A stretch of DNA of 64,000 nt from Erwinia phyllosphaerae (GTDB lineage: Bacteria > Pseudomonadota > Gammaproteobacteria > Enterobacterales > Enterobacteriaceae). The notes under the pieces were generated by a model. It was not told the origin of the DNA. It ran no database searches and worked only from the letters and a program-made list of their open reading frames with translations. The DNA lies in assembly GCF_019132875.1 (NCBI RefSeq), contig NZ_JAHSPF010000011.1:90177-154176 (forward strand), written 5' to 3'. Made by a program: the position numbers and the translations under genes. Each line of letters begins with the position of its first letter. Position 1 is the stretch's first letter. This document shows, piece by piece, positions 1 to 8,416 of this stretch.

Positions 1-27
1 AAAGCCTGCCCGATGTGGGCAGGCTTT
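1..27 (-). terminator. Probable terminator hairpin of the microcin export operon
   Basis: A perfect 10-bp inverted repeat (aaagcctgcc at 1-10, ggcaggcttt at 18-27) with a 7-nt loop lies 46 bp beyond the stop of the minus-strand ABC transporter gene. The stem ends in AAA/TTT. Any further T-run on the minus strand would lie outside the window, so the terminator call is likely but incomplete. Confidence 0.6.
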
Positions 28-73
28 ACGCGTTTAAGGCGTAGGTGAAACCGGCAGGCGCGACCGCACGGAT

Positions 74-2173
74 TTAAAGCGTAATGACCCTGTCGGCTGA
101 AGCAATAGTAGAAGGGCGGTGGGCAACGATAATGCGGGTAATTTTTAACGACGAAATCGCGTTATTAATTGCCGTTTCGTTATCGATATCCAGATGGCTG
201 GTCGCTTCGTCCATAAACAGAATGCTGGGGCGACGGTAAAGCGCGCGGGCGATAAACAGGCGCTGTTTCTGGCCGCCGGAAATACCGCTGCCCAACTCGC
301 CGATCAGCGTTTCATAGCCCATCGGCATGGCCATAATCTCATGATGAATGTTGCTGTAAACGGCACAGGCCATCACCATTTCCCTGTTGGCATCCGCTGC
401 AAAACCACTGATATTATCGGCAATCGAGCCTGAAAACAGGCGATCGTCCTGCAGTACGCAGGCAATACCCTGCCGGTAATTGTTCAGCCCGATTTTGTGA
501 ATATCCAGGCTTCCCGCCAGCACCTGTCCCCTGGTCGGCGTCAGCAGACCGCTCATAACCTTAAGCAGCGTAGTTTTACCCGCCCCGGATGGGCCAACGA
601 TAGCCACGCTTTCGCCTGGCTGGACGGCGATATCAAGATCGACAAAGATCGGTTTAGACAAAGCATCATACTGGTAAGTAAGATTTTTTACTTCCAGCGC
701 GATGCCGACGCCGGGCTGAAAAACGGTTTGCGCAGAGGTTTCTTCTTCCGCTTCGGTGAAGATAATGTCGGAGATCCTTTCGTTATGCAGGGAGAGCATC
801 CGCAGGCTTAGCAGCAAATCTATCAGGCTGGAAGCGCGCTGCGAAAACTGGCCGCGATAGGAGTTAAACGCCATAAACATCCCAAGCGTCATATTATTAT
901 CAATAACCATCATGGCGCCCAGCCAGAGAATAGCCACCTGATCCAGCGTAGCGATAAGCGTATTGATACCGCCAAACATCATATTAAAACGCGTAATTTT
1001 AATGCCCGTATTGGTGGCATCAATATTCAGGTTCAGCCAGAAATTTGACCGTACATTGTTAATGCCCAGCGCTTTAACGGTAGAGATGCCATACAGCGTT
1101 TCCATAAAATGTGAGCTGGATTTAGCGCCTTTCACTATCTGCTCTTCAGAGAGCTGACGATAAATGCGGTAGGTAAACAGGCGCATCAGCGCATAGCACA
1201 GCGTAAAGCCCATCACGACCCATACCAGCCAGCCGCCGTACACCATCATCATGGCAAAAAGGCCGAGAGTCATAATGGTATCAATGATCCCGGAGACGAT
1301 GCTGTTGGTAAAGGTTGTGCGTATCGCATCCAGAGAAGAGAAGCGGGACTGAATATCGCCCAGATGCCTTTTTTCAAAAAAGGATAAAGGCAATTTTATC
1401 AGGTGATCAAACAGCGTGGTTTTCCACTGGATATCCGTTAGCGTAGCCAGCGCAATGGAGGTCCAGGCCCTGACGACGCTGACAAAAGCTTTAAACAGGG
1501 TAAAGATAATGAGTCCGAGACAGATGACCGTCAGCAGATCGTGATCGTGTGCCTGAATCACATGGTCAGTAACCAGCTGAGTACCCACCGGTAATAATAA
1601 ATTGATGGATTCAATGACCACCGAAAGGGCGAATATTTTCAGCAGCGCGCCCGGCAGGCCATCAATATTTTTCATCAGGTCGAGCAGGCGCAGGCGGGTT
1701 TTAACCGTTTCCTTATGGAACTCTTTATCCGGCCACAGTTCCAGCGCGACGCCGGTAAAGTGGTTAGACATATCCTTCATGCCCACCACGCGCCGCCCGA
1801 ATGCGGGATCGTGTATAACAAATGAGTTATGGCGGACTTTCACCAGCACCACAAAATGGTTCATATCCCAGTGGAGAATGCAGGGCGTTTTAAGCTGCTT
1901 TATTTCATTCATGTCCAGCGAAAGCGCACGGGTCTTTAACTGCATCTGACTGGCGATATTGACTACCAGATTTAAGGTTGCCCCTTTAGTTGATACGCCA
2001 AACTTGTTGCGAAGATTAAATAAGTCAACGTTTAAACCATAATAAGCTGAAACCATGGCCAGGCAGGCCAGCCCGCATTCTGAGGATTCAGATTGTAATA
2101 TCTTTGGCACCTTGCGATATAATGAAAAATTAATTTTATTGTTTATTTTATCAAACAGCTCTTTAGTTTTCAT
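74..2173 (-). CDS. Microcin/bacteriocin ABC exporter with N-terminal C39 peptidase (CvaB/MceG type)
   Basis: Inner-membrane peptidase-containing ABC transporter that should cleave a double-glycine-type leader and drive peptide export. The N-terminal C39 domain (about residues 20-145) carries the catalytic Cys33 (SSECGLACL), His106 (HWDMNHFVV) and Asp122 (HDPAFG). Six membrane segments span roughly residues 160-440. The ATPase has Walker A GPSGAGKTT at 527, signature SGGQKQR at 632, Walker B ILFMDE at 651 and the switch His685. I chose the ATG at 2173 (699 aa) because the open frame upstream begins only with GTG; it overlaps the adaptor stop by 11 bp, implying translational coupling. Length is typical of CvaB-like exporters. 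Its substrate is most simply the precursor encoded two genes upstream. The outer-membrane partner would be TolC, not present here. Confidence 0.93.
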   Translation of the reverse strand: MKTKELFDKINNKINFSLYRKVPKILQSESSECGLACLAMVSAYYGLNVDLFNLRNKFGVSTKGATLNLVVNIASQMQLKTRALSLDMNEIKQLKTPCILHWDMNHFVVLVKVRHNSFVIHDPAFGRRVVGMKDMSNHFTGVALELWPDKEFHKETVKTRLRLLDLMKNIDGLPGALLKIFALSVVIESINLLLPVGTQLVTDHVIQAHDHDLLTVICLGLIIFTLFKAFVSVVRAWTSIALATLTDIQWKTTLFDHLIKLPLSFFEKRHLGDIQSRFSSLDAIRTTFTNSIVSGIIDTIMTLGLFAMMMVYGGWLVWVVMGFTLCYALMRLFTYRIYRQLSEEQIVKGAKSSSHFMETLYGISTVKALGINNVRSNFWLNLNIDATNTGIKITRFNMMFGGINTLIATLDQVAILWLGAMMVIDNNMTLGMFMAFNSYRGQFSQRASSLIDLLLSLRMLSLHNERISDIIFTEAEEETSAQTVFQPGVGIALEVKNLTYQYDALSKPIFVDLDIAVQPGESVAIVGPSGAGKTTLLKVMSGLLTPTRGQVLAGSLDIHKIGLNNYRQGIACVLQDDRLFSGSIADNISGFAADANREMVMACAVYSNIHHEIMAMPMGYETLIGELGSGISGGQKQRLFIARALYRRPSILFMDEATSHLDIDNETAINNAISSLKITRIIVAHRPSTIASADRVITL

Positions 2174-3452
2174 CGACGTACCCACTTACGCTATTTTTGA
2201 TTTTATTTATGGGTGCTACGGCCCATTGATACAGCGGCTTTTTCTCCAGGAAGACGATTGCTTTCGCCTGAAGTCCACTGGAGATTTGCAGCTTCTTCCC
2301 TTTATCACTAAATTCGGTGGCGCTGATAGAAACCAGCGCTTTGTAGTAGGAGCCTTTGGCGAGCTGTGTTCCGCTGCTGTAGCTGGTTATCTCTTGTGGC
2401 GTCGCGGGAATCAGTGAAATGGAATCAATCTTTCCGGGAAATTGCCCAAATTTATCTGAGGGGAAAGCGTTATAGCGGATATTGATACCGTCGCCTTTTT
2501 TGACGTAGGGCACGCTATTGTCAGGCAGCCAGAGCTGCAAATAATAGCGTACGTTCTCCGTAGGTTTTATCTGCGCCAGGCTGGCGCTGGCTTCCACCAT
2601 CTGGCCCGGCGTGACGCTAAGCGACTCAACAATGCCGTCCGTCCTTGAGCTGATAATGATGCTGCTGCTGGCTTTATATTCGGCAAGCTGGCGCTCCAGA
2701 TCGTTTACCTGTGATTCACTTTGCGTGATTTGATTATCAAAGTCGGCGGCGCGCGTAAGCTTATCGCTGCGCAGCTGCGAAAGCTGAACGCTTTCCTGAA
2801 TGCTTTGATTATTCAGTCCCTGCCAGGCGCTTTGTTGAGAAAGCGCCTGCGCGCGCTGATAGTTAAGCTGATCCTGGGTGATTAAGCCTTTCTTAAGATG
2901 CTGTTCATAGTCGTTCAGGCTTTGATTCATTTTCCGCACGCCTTCACGCACGCTGGTGACCAGTTTCTGCGTTTCTTTATGGGCAGCGGCATACTCATCG
3001 ATTTGCGCCTGAAGGTTCTGCAAGGTGGAGGCTTTATTGGCTTTTAAGCGGGTGATGACCTGCTGTAGATTTTCTATCTGCGCCTGCACGGCGCCAATAG
3101 CGGCATTGCTTACGTTGCCTGAAGAGGTGGTTCTGGAGACATCCAGTTCATATAACGCTTCGCCTTTTTTAACTTTGTCGCCAACCTGCACGAAACGGTT
3201 AATAATATAACCCTGTTGCGGCGAGTAAATATTAACAGAGTGGGGAAGCGTAATAATTTCCCCCTCAACGTCGATCCTTCTGCTGTAGTCAAAGAAAATC
3301 ATCGCCAGAGCAAGGGTTATGACAAAAAGAAAACAGAGGCCGGTAATCACCACCGCCGGAATTTTTGACAATAAGAGTGCTTTGCCAACCCATTTCTGAC
3401 GCTGATAATCTATTGCATCCGTGCGGAAAATACTCTTTTTATTGTTTTCCAT
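2163..3452 (-). CDS. HlyD-family periplasmic adaptor of the microcin exporter (CvaA/MceH type)
   Basis: 429-aa membrane fusion protein expected to link the ABC exporter to TolC. A cytoplasmic N-terminus (1-30) is followed by one membrane helix (about 31-54), a biotinyl-lipoyl-like half (68-110), a long Gln-rich alpha-hairpin (about 115-255, coiled-coil-like), the second lipoyl half (SSRTDGIVESLSVTPGQMV) and a beta-barrel region. This order is characteristic of the HlyD family, and CvaA-type proteins have about this length. It starts 50 bp after the precursor stop, with a terminator hairpin in between, and overlaps the exporter gene by 11 bp. It is a dedicated secretion adaptor rather than a drug-efflux one, judging by its neighbours. 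Confidence 0.92.
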   Translation of the reverse strand: MENNKKSIFRTDAIDYQRQKWVGKALLLSKIPAVVITGLCFLFVITLALAMIFFDYSRRIDVEGEIITLPHSVNIYSPQQGYIINRFVQVGDKVKKGEALYELDVSRTTSSGNVSNAAIGAVQAQIENLQQVITRLKANKASTLQNLQAQIDEYAAAHKETQKLVTSVREGVRKMNQSLNDYEQHLKKGLITQDQLNYQRAQALSQQSAWQGLNNQSIQESVQLSQLRSDKLTRAADFDNQITQSESQVNDLERQLAEYKASSSIIISSRTDGIVESLSVTPGQMVEASASLAQIKPTENVRYYLQLWLPDNSVPYVKKGDGINIRYNAFPSDKFGQFPGKIDSISLIPATPQEITSYSSGTQLAKGSYYKALVSISATEFSDKGKKLQISSGLQAKAIVFLEKKPLYQWAVAPINKIKNSVSGYVDEN

Positions 3453-3463
3453 AACGTATCCAT

Positions 3464-3488
3464 AAAAAAAGAGCCACCGAAGTGGCTC
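3464..3488 (-). terminator. UUCG-loop intrinsic terminator/attenuator between precursor and export genes
   Basis: Read on the minus strand: a 7-bp stem gagccac/gtggctc closed by a stable TTCG tetraloop and followed by seven T. It lies directly after the microcin precursor stop and before the adaptor start, so it should let most transcripts end after the precursor and a minority read through into the export genes. Confidence 0.85.
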
Positions 3489-3502
3489 TTTTCAAGCGTT
3501 TA

Positions 3503-3859
3503 TTATCCGATAGTGCCGTTAATCATGCCTTCTATAGCCGTGTTTGCTGCCTTATTGATGGTCTCCCAGCCAACCACGGCACCATAAAGACCAAAACAGA
3601 TAGAACCAATGATACCGGCACCAATCATACCTATGCCCTGGCCCACTATGCCTAAACCGAAAATACCACCGCCGTCACCACCGTGCTTGCCACCAATCAG
3701 TGCGCCGGTTGCGCCACCCATCGTCGCGCCAACGGTGGCAGCACCAAATAGCTCTAAAGTATTACTGGCCAGGCTGCTCATAAATGATTGTACATCTGTA
3801 AAATCCCAGCTGTACGCCCCAGAAACTTCAGCCATTTCCATTACGGAAATTTCTTTCAT
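3503..3859 (-). CDS. Putative class II microcin precursor with Gly-Ala leader
   Basis: 118-aa peptide. Its first 15 residues, MKEISVMEMAEVSGA, closely fit the leaders of class II microcins (the MRE/MKE start, acidic and Met/Leu spacing, VSGA end, as in microcins L and E492), so cleavage is expected after Ala15. The 103-residue mature part starts YSWDFTDVQ and then becomes strongly Gly/Ala-rich and hydrophobic (about residues 40-100, repeated GG, GIG and GAG motifs), as in pore- or membrane-acting bacteriocins; it lacks the Ser-rich C-terminus of siderophore microcins. A good AAGGAG site precedes the ATG. Only one Cys is present, so no disulfide within the mature chain. It is followed by dedicated export genes. 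Activity and target are unknown; I did not recognise an exact named family member. Confidence 0.82.
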   Translation of the reverse strand: MKEISVMEMAEVSGAYSWDFTDVQSFMSSLASNTLELFGAATVGATMGGATGALIGGKHGGDGGGIFGLGIVGQGIGMIGAGIIGSICFGLYGAVVGWETINKAANTAIEGMINGTIG

Positions 3860-3915
3860 GTTACTACTCCTTTTTATTTTATCCCCTCATTATTAAGGGT
3901 ATTCCTTTAGCTGCT

Positions 3916-3984
3916 CTGATTAATCAGGCGGGAGGATTCTGATTTTTATTGCCCTTTTTTTCAAGTGAAGTATTACTACTTCAC
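3916..3984. promoter_or_regulatory. Two palindromes upstream of the microcin gene
   Basis: The 218-bp stretch between the fimbrial adhesin stop and the microcin start holds two perfect dyads: CTGATTAATCAG at 3916-3927 and GTGAAGTA-TTAC-TACTTCAC at 3965-3984, about 57 and 106 bp upstream of the start codon. The region is AT-rich, as expected of a promoter. Neither dyad is followed by a T-run on the minus strand, so operators are more likely than terminators. No known regulator can be assigned. Confidence 0.45.
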
Positions 3985-4077
3985 AATGGTGAAAGAATTA
4001 TTTTCCTCTTAATCTTATTTTGCGGATATTAAAGTAATCTGTCAGTCCGGAGAGGACTTTCGGCAAAAGGGTTAGCA

Positions 4078-5022
4078 TTAATTTTGCGTAATGGTAAACG
4101 TCATTGCCGCGTCTGCCGTACCGGGTTTAATCGTACCGGTTTGCTTATAACGTGCAGTTAAGGGTATTTCGATGCGCTGTTCGGCGTGAGCGTGTTTGGT
4201 TGTGGCCGTACCAAAGCGTATGGGCGTTCTGTTTTCATCCAGCACTTCTACCGCAATGCCGGTTGCGGCACCGGTATCATTATTAATTGCCAGCATGCCG
4301 GTACCGGCTGTGCTACCAACGGCATCGAAAGTTACCTGTACGGGAGTGTCGTTAGCTTCACATTGCAGAATGACAGAAAAGTTACGCTCTGATGACGCGC
4401 TCGTACTGCCAATCCCGGTAAATTCATTACGGTTTGGGCTGCCTAAATTTATCGTTTGCAGTTGTGAATTCACATCAGCAAGACAGCTTTTTTGTACGAC
4501 GGTGAGGCTATTTACCGTCAGGTTAGCAAAGACCTTCGAGTTAAGATAAAAATTAGCGTACAGCTTGCTGCCTACGGTGCCGGGTGTAATAGCCCCTGTT
4601 TTTACAAAGGTTAGCCTGACTTCATTCTGATTTGTCCACGGCGTTAAGAAGCTGGCCGACAGTGAAGTACTGTAGGGGAGGCCCATTCCGTTTTTATAGA
4701 GGTCGCCAATAATGACGCCCACGCCCGGAATTCCTGTTTCGTATGCGTCAGCAACCGTAGTACTGGCCGTTAAAACCGAAGACGAACGGTAGGGCGAAGA
4801 ACCGGTACAGGCTATAGCCAGCGTCTTACCGGCAAAACTTTTACTGTAGCGATAGGCCAGTACTTCACCTACGGCTACACGAGGATCTATAGAGAGTTTT
4901 ATGATGCCGGTAGTGCCTTTAATGTAAGCCCCCATAAGACATGAGCCGGCGTGAGTCAGCGTGGAAAAAGATAACAATAGCAACAGTAGTTTTATTTTGA
5001 GGCCGATCTTTAATAAATCCAT
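4078..5022 (-). CDS. Two-domain fimbrial tip adhesin
   Basis: 314-aa secreted fimbrial protein, last gene of the chaperone-usher operon. A signal peptide (1-25, ending THA) precedes an N-terminal domain of about 150 residues with two Cys (Cys28 and the Cys of AIACTGS), probably the receptor-binding domain. The C-terminal half from about residue 180 is a pilin domain, with a Cys pair (KSCLAD, LQCEAND), the GxxxxxFTGIGSTS pattern and a final beta strand AAMTFTITQN, which fits donor-strand exchange. The layout resembles MrkD/FimH-type adhesins; receptor specificity cannot be read from the sequence. It begins 36 bp after the usher stop. Confidence 0.85.
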   Translation of the reverse strand: MDLLKIGLKIKLLLLLLSFSTLTHAGSCLMGAYIKGTTGIIKLSIDPRVAVGEVLAYRYSKSFAGKTLAIACTGSSPYRSSSVLTASTTVADAYETGIPGVGVIIGDLYKNGMGLPYSTSLSASFLTPWTNQNEVRLTFVKTGAITPGTVGSKLYANFYLNSKVFANLTVNSLTVVQKSCLADVNSQLQTINLGSPNRNEFTGIGSTSASSERNFSVILQCEANDTPVQVTFDAVGSTAGTGMLAINNDTGAATGIAVEVLDENRTPIRFGTATTKHAHAEQRIEIPLTARYKQTGTIKPGTADAAMTFTITQN

Positions 5023-5058
5023 TTTATAGCTCCAGCGGCTTTAGCATTATCGCAATAT

Positions 5059-7593
5059 TTACTGACAGAGGCCGTTCAGCATGTGAATACCGGTTTTATT
5101 CTTTTCTTCTGGCAGTACATAGCTCACCCGGCACTGTTTATCCGCAGCCTTGCCCCACTGCACCAGCAGCGTGCCGGAAGATTTAAGGCCGTTCAGATAA
5201 ACCTGGCCTTCATCACCAACGATACTTGCCTGCTTGCTTGCCGCCAGGTCGACTACGGTCGCGCCAAAGGGAACCGGCTGATGATGGTAGGTAAGAGTCA
5301 TGATTACTCTGGCACCGGTCTGGGCTGAAAAATGCGCGGCGACAATAGCGCCTCTGGTTGGCACCACGCTTTGGCTTGTGAGATCCAGATCGACATTGTC
5401 AGGTAGCGTGGTGCTATCAAGCACCACATCGGAAAGACGATACGGGGGTAAATCCGGCACCAGCGTATAACCACGAAAATCTGTTTTCACGCCTGTTTGA
5501 TTATTTACTCTGACGCCGGTGACATCTGGTGCAATGACTAACGCTGCCGTATTACGGAACGGCTGGCTCAGCGTGAGGCCATTTTTATGTAAGAGCACGC
5601 CGCCTTCTATACCGTAATTGATTCTCCTCGTTTGCTTGTTATAGCCATAGCCGCCGGCCAGTTCGCCATAGGTTCCACGATAAACAGCGTCAAGGTTGCC
5701 GCTGTTTCCCGCTTCCTGGCTGGTATAACCTTCCCGGACGCTCCAGTTCAGATTACTGTCTTCCAGCGCCACGCCGCTGATACCCAGGCTATGGCTGGTG
5801 TTACCCGGCTTGCCGCTGGCTATCATATAGTTTGCCCAGCTGCCGGACAGCCAGCGATCCAGGGGAACGGAAACGGTAAAAGAGAAGGTCTGGTTTTTTT
5901 CATAGCGGCGAGGGCTGGCGCGATTTAACGAATTGCGGTTAAAGCCCCAGGCAAAACTACAGGTAATACCGTTGTAGCTATTGTTGTAGCTGGTTGAAAA
6001 AGACTCCGTTCGGCGCTCGGTGCGCCAGTAGTCTTCTCTGAGCAAACTGAGGCTAAGTGAACCGGCCCGATCGCCCAGATTCTGGTTAAGCGTCAGCTCG
6101 GTTCTGTTTCTCGCCTGCTCGCGCGGGTAGCGACGGTAATCTGCGCGCCAGCTGGCCATTAGCTCAGGCAAAGAGTAATAGTCACGCGTTGAGTAACGAT
6201 AACCGGCGATAGCGAAGTTGGTACCGGTCTGATAAAAGTTTTTGCTGTAGCGAACGCGCAGAGACTGGCCGCTGGCCTTACTTTTATCGGCAAGGCTTGA
6301 TTGTGCATGGATGATATCGGCGGAAATAGCCCCGGCACGACCAAAGTTTTTACCCATGCCAAGCGCAAAAGAGCGGTAGTTGGCCGCCGTCTGCATTCCG
6401 CCAAACAGCGTCATATTCCACGGCAGGCCATAAATAGCCGTAGCCTGGGCGAAATGCTTTTTATCAACCGCGCTATTATAGGGGCGGTATCGTCCGGTAG
6501 TAACGCTGTATTTAAAATATCCTTCTCTTACCAGAACCGGCAGGAAAGCAAACGGCACGGTCAGATTTTGTTCACTTCCGTCCGTTTCCTTTATCGTCAC
6601 GTAGAGATCGCCGCTGCCACCTGTTGCATACAGATCGGTTATGGCGAAAGCGCCCGGCGCAACGTAGCTTTGATAAATAATATAACCGTTCTGCCTGATG
6701 ATAACCTGGGCGTTAGTTTTGGCTATGCCGCGTACTACTGGCGCATAACCGCGTAAGCTTTCCGGCTGCATCTCATCATCCGATACCAGTTGCCCCCCCA
6801 AAAAAGGTACGCTTTCAAAAATATCGGCCAGCGAATGGCTTTCGCCCAGGGTCAGCTGGGCCTTAAGGGGAACAATATTACGTTGCAGAAGCGTATATAT
6901 CGATGCCCACCTTCCCTGTTCGGCAGCGCTGCTGCTACGATTCCAGGTCGTATAATTACGCAGTCGCCATGCGCCAACGTTTAAGCCCGGCTGTAAGCTC
7001 AGATACTGGCTATCCTGACTGACCAGACGACGACTGGTCGTAGAACTGTTAGCGCCAGAAAAACGGTAGTTTAGTAAGAATGCAGTGATGCCTTCGTCAT
7101 AGCGATCAGGCGAAATATACCCGCGCGCGCTGGCATGCAGGGCAGCCTGTGGAATGCTTATCATCAGCCGCTGGGTGTTAAAAATGAACGAGGTTGTTGC
7201 CTGGGGGATAGCACTGATATTAACGCATCCCTGGCTATCCTCCTGCAAATCGGGAAAAGCGCCGGTGCGAACGTTCCATGATGTCAGTAACGGCAGAGTC
7301 AGGCAGGGAAGTATTTTGCTACTGCCGCCGTCGAGCCTGAAATTTATCGTGCGGGTTTCTATAAAACGATTATTTAGCCATACGTCAACAACGTAATCAC
7401 CAGGTGCCTGTGACTGGCTATTTGCAAAGACAGAGAGATCGGTTTTATCAGCGTTATCCCCGCTGGAGTGCAAAAACTGCGGATTAAACATCTCATGCGC
7501 GAGCGCTTCACAGTTCAGAAAAAACGCAGAGAACAGAGGGATGGCGATAGGCCATAGCTTTCTGGGGTTGTTTCTTTCAGGAATTGAACTCAT
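5059..7593 (-). CDS. Fimbrial outer-membrane usher (FimD/PapC family)
   Basis: 844-aa usher that forms the outer-membrane pore and assembly platform for the pilus. A signal peptide ends near residue 32 (ALA-HEMFNP). It is followed by the N-terminal chaperone-binding domain (FNPQFL start), a 24-strand barrel with plug (the conserved YAPVVRGIAKTNAQVIIRQNG stretch) and two C-terminal domains, with a Cys pair near the end (KQCRVSY ... NGLCQ). Length and order fit the family. It sits between the chaperone and adhesin genes, 66 bp after the chaperone stop. Confidence 0.95.
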   Translation of the reverse strand: MSSIPERNNPRKLWPIAIPLFSAFFLNCEALAHEMFNPQFLHSSGDNADKTDLSVFANSQSQAPGDYVVDVWLNNRFIETRTINFRLDGGSSKILPCLTLPLLTSWNVRTGAFPDLQEDSQGCVNISAIPQATTSFIFNTQRLMISIPQAALHASARGYISPDRYDEGITAFLLNYRFSGANSSTTSRRLVSQDSQYLSLQPGLNVGAWRLRNYTTWNRSSSAAEQGRWASIYTLLQRNIVPLKAQLTLGESHSLADIFESVPFLGGQLVSDDEMQPESLRGYAPVVRGIAKTNAQVIIRQNGYIIYQSYVAPGAFAITDLYATGGSGDLYVTIKETDGSEQNLTVPFAFLPVLVREGYFKYSVTTGRYRPYNSAVDKKHFAQATAIYGLPWNMTLFGGMQTAANYRSFALGMGKNFGRAGAISADIIHAQSSLADKSKASGQSLRVRYSKNFYQTGTNFAIAGYRYSTRDYYSLPELMASWRADYRRYPREQARNRTELTLNQNLGDRAGSLSLSLLREDYWRTERRTESFSTSYNNSYNGITCSFAWGFNRNSLNRASPRRYEKNQTFSFTVSVPLDRWLSGSWANYMIASGKPGNTSHSLGISGVALEDSNLNWSVREGYTSQEAGNSGNLDAVYRGTYGELAGGYGYNKQTRRINYGIEGGVLLHKNGLTLSQPFRNTAALVIAPDVTGVRVNNQTGVKTDFRGYTLVPDLPPYRLSDVVLDSTTLPDNVDLDLTSQSVVPTRGAIVAAHFSAQTGARVIMTLTYHHQPVPFGATVVDLAASKQASIVGDEGQVYLNGLKSSGTLLVQWGKAADKQCRVSYVLPEEKNKTGIHMLNGLCQ

Positions 7594-7671
7594 TTTCGCA
7601 TTCCTTTGCGTGGGTGAAATGATAAAGATCGTTTTTAAGCGCGTTTATCCTTGAGGGGGCCTCTGTAGGTT

Positions 7672-8355
7672 TTATAGCGTTGCACGATGAACTTCACCGA
7701 ATCCGCCATAGTCGTTAATAATTTTCCAGCTGATTTCTCCGCTATGAATTTTTTCTGCACCTGCGAACGAGGCAGAGGAGTAAGGCGCTACCAGGCCGCC
7801 ATCCGCTAGTTTGCTATTGCCCGCTTTTATATATAAAAAGTTCATGTAATAACCGGTGGGATTGGTAACCTCAAGGCGGTCGCCGACTTTTTTCCAGCTC
7901 AGACGATGAGTAACGCTTTCCGGCATGTCATTTTTAAGCGGCGAGGGGCGATAAATAAGCTTTAAACGGGAGCGTACCGCTATCTGTAGCGTGTTGCTGT
8001 CTTCTCTGGAAGAGGACGGAATCGACTTTATATTCAGCCAGAACAGGCTTTCTCTGTCCTGTGGCAGTGCGCTGGCCGTCCTGATTATCCTTAATAAGTT
8101 TTTTTGATTGCCGTCAAGACGAAACAGTGGCGGGGTCACAATAAAAGCGTTATCGGCTTTTATCGGCTTGCCGTCACTGTCTTCCGTCCATGACTGAATC
8201 AGAAAAGGCACCGGGTCGGGATTTTCTATATTAATGGCGCTTTCTTTTTTATCGCCGTGGTAAATCAGGCGGCTGCTGCCAATAATTATTCCGGCATTAA
8301 CGTTATTTGCCAATAAAAAGAGCAATGAGATAAGAGCAATACAGAGTTTTTGCAT
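7672..8355 (-). CDS. Periplasmic fimbrial chaperone (FimC/PapD family)
   Basis: 227-aa PapD-like chaperone that caps subunits in the periplasm by donating its G1 strand. The signal peptide (MQKLCIALISLLFLLANNVNA) is followed by two Ig-like domains: the N-terminal domain has the typical RLIYHGDKKESAINIEN start and the alternating hydrophobic G1 strand before KLIYRPS; FWLNIKSIP is the family motif. An in-frame TTG lies four codons upstream (8367), but the ATG at 8355 gives a normal signal peptide. The gene follows the major subunit gene across a strong intergenic hairpin. Confidence 0.93.
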   Translation of the reverse strand: MQKLCIALISLLFLLANNVNAGIIIGSSRLIYHGDKKESAINIENPDPVPFLIQSWTEDSDGKPIKADNAFIVTPPLFRLDGNQKNLLRIIRTASALPQDRESLFWLNIKSIPSSSREDSNTLQIAVRSRLKLIYRPSPLKNDMPESVTHRLSWKKVGDRLEVTNPTGYYMNFLYIKAGNSKLADGGLVAPYSSASFAGAEKIHSGEISWKIINDYGGFGEVHRATL

Positions 8356-8377
8356 GATGTTTCTCAATAAATATCAA

Positions 8378-8405
8378 CAACACCATCCGCTAAGGGATGG
8401 TGTTG
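8378..8405 (-). terminator. Intergenic hairpin between major fimbrin and chaperone genes
   Basis: An 11-bp perfect stem (caacaccatcc at 8378-8388, ggatggtgttg at 8395-8405) with a 6-nt loop. On the minus strand it is followed by ttgatattta, a weak T-run. Such hairpins in fimbrial operons usually act as partial terminators or 3' stabilisers that raise the amount of major subunit mRNA over the assembly genes. Confidence 0.6.
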
Positions 8406-8416
8406 CAATCTATCTT

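Noticed and set aside
3609..3896. 95-aa Pro-rich frame antisense to the microcin precursor
   Set aside because: Its prolines are the complement of the Gly codons of the precursor; no ribosome site, and the precursor has a clear leader and export genes. It does not look like an immunity protein.
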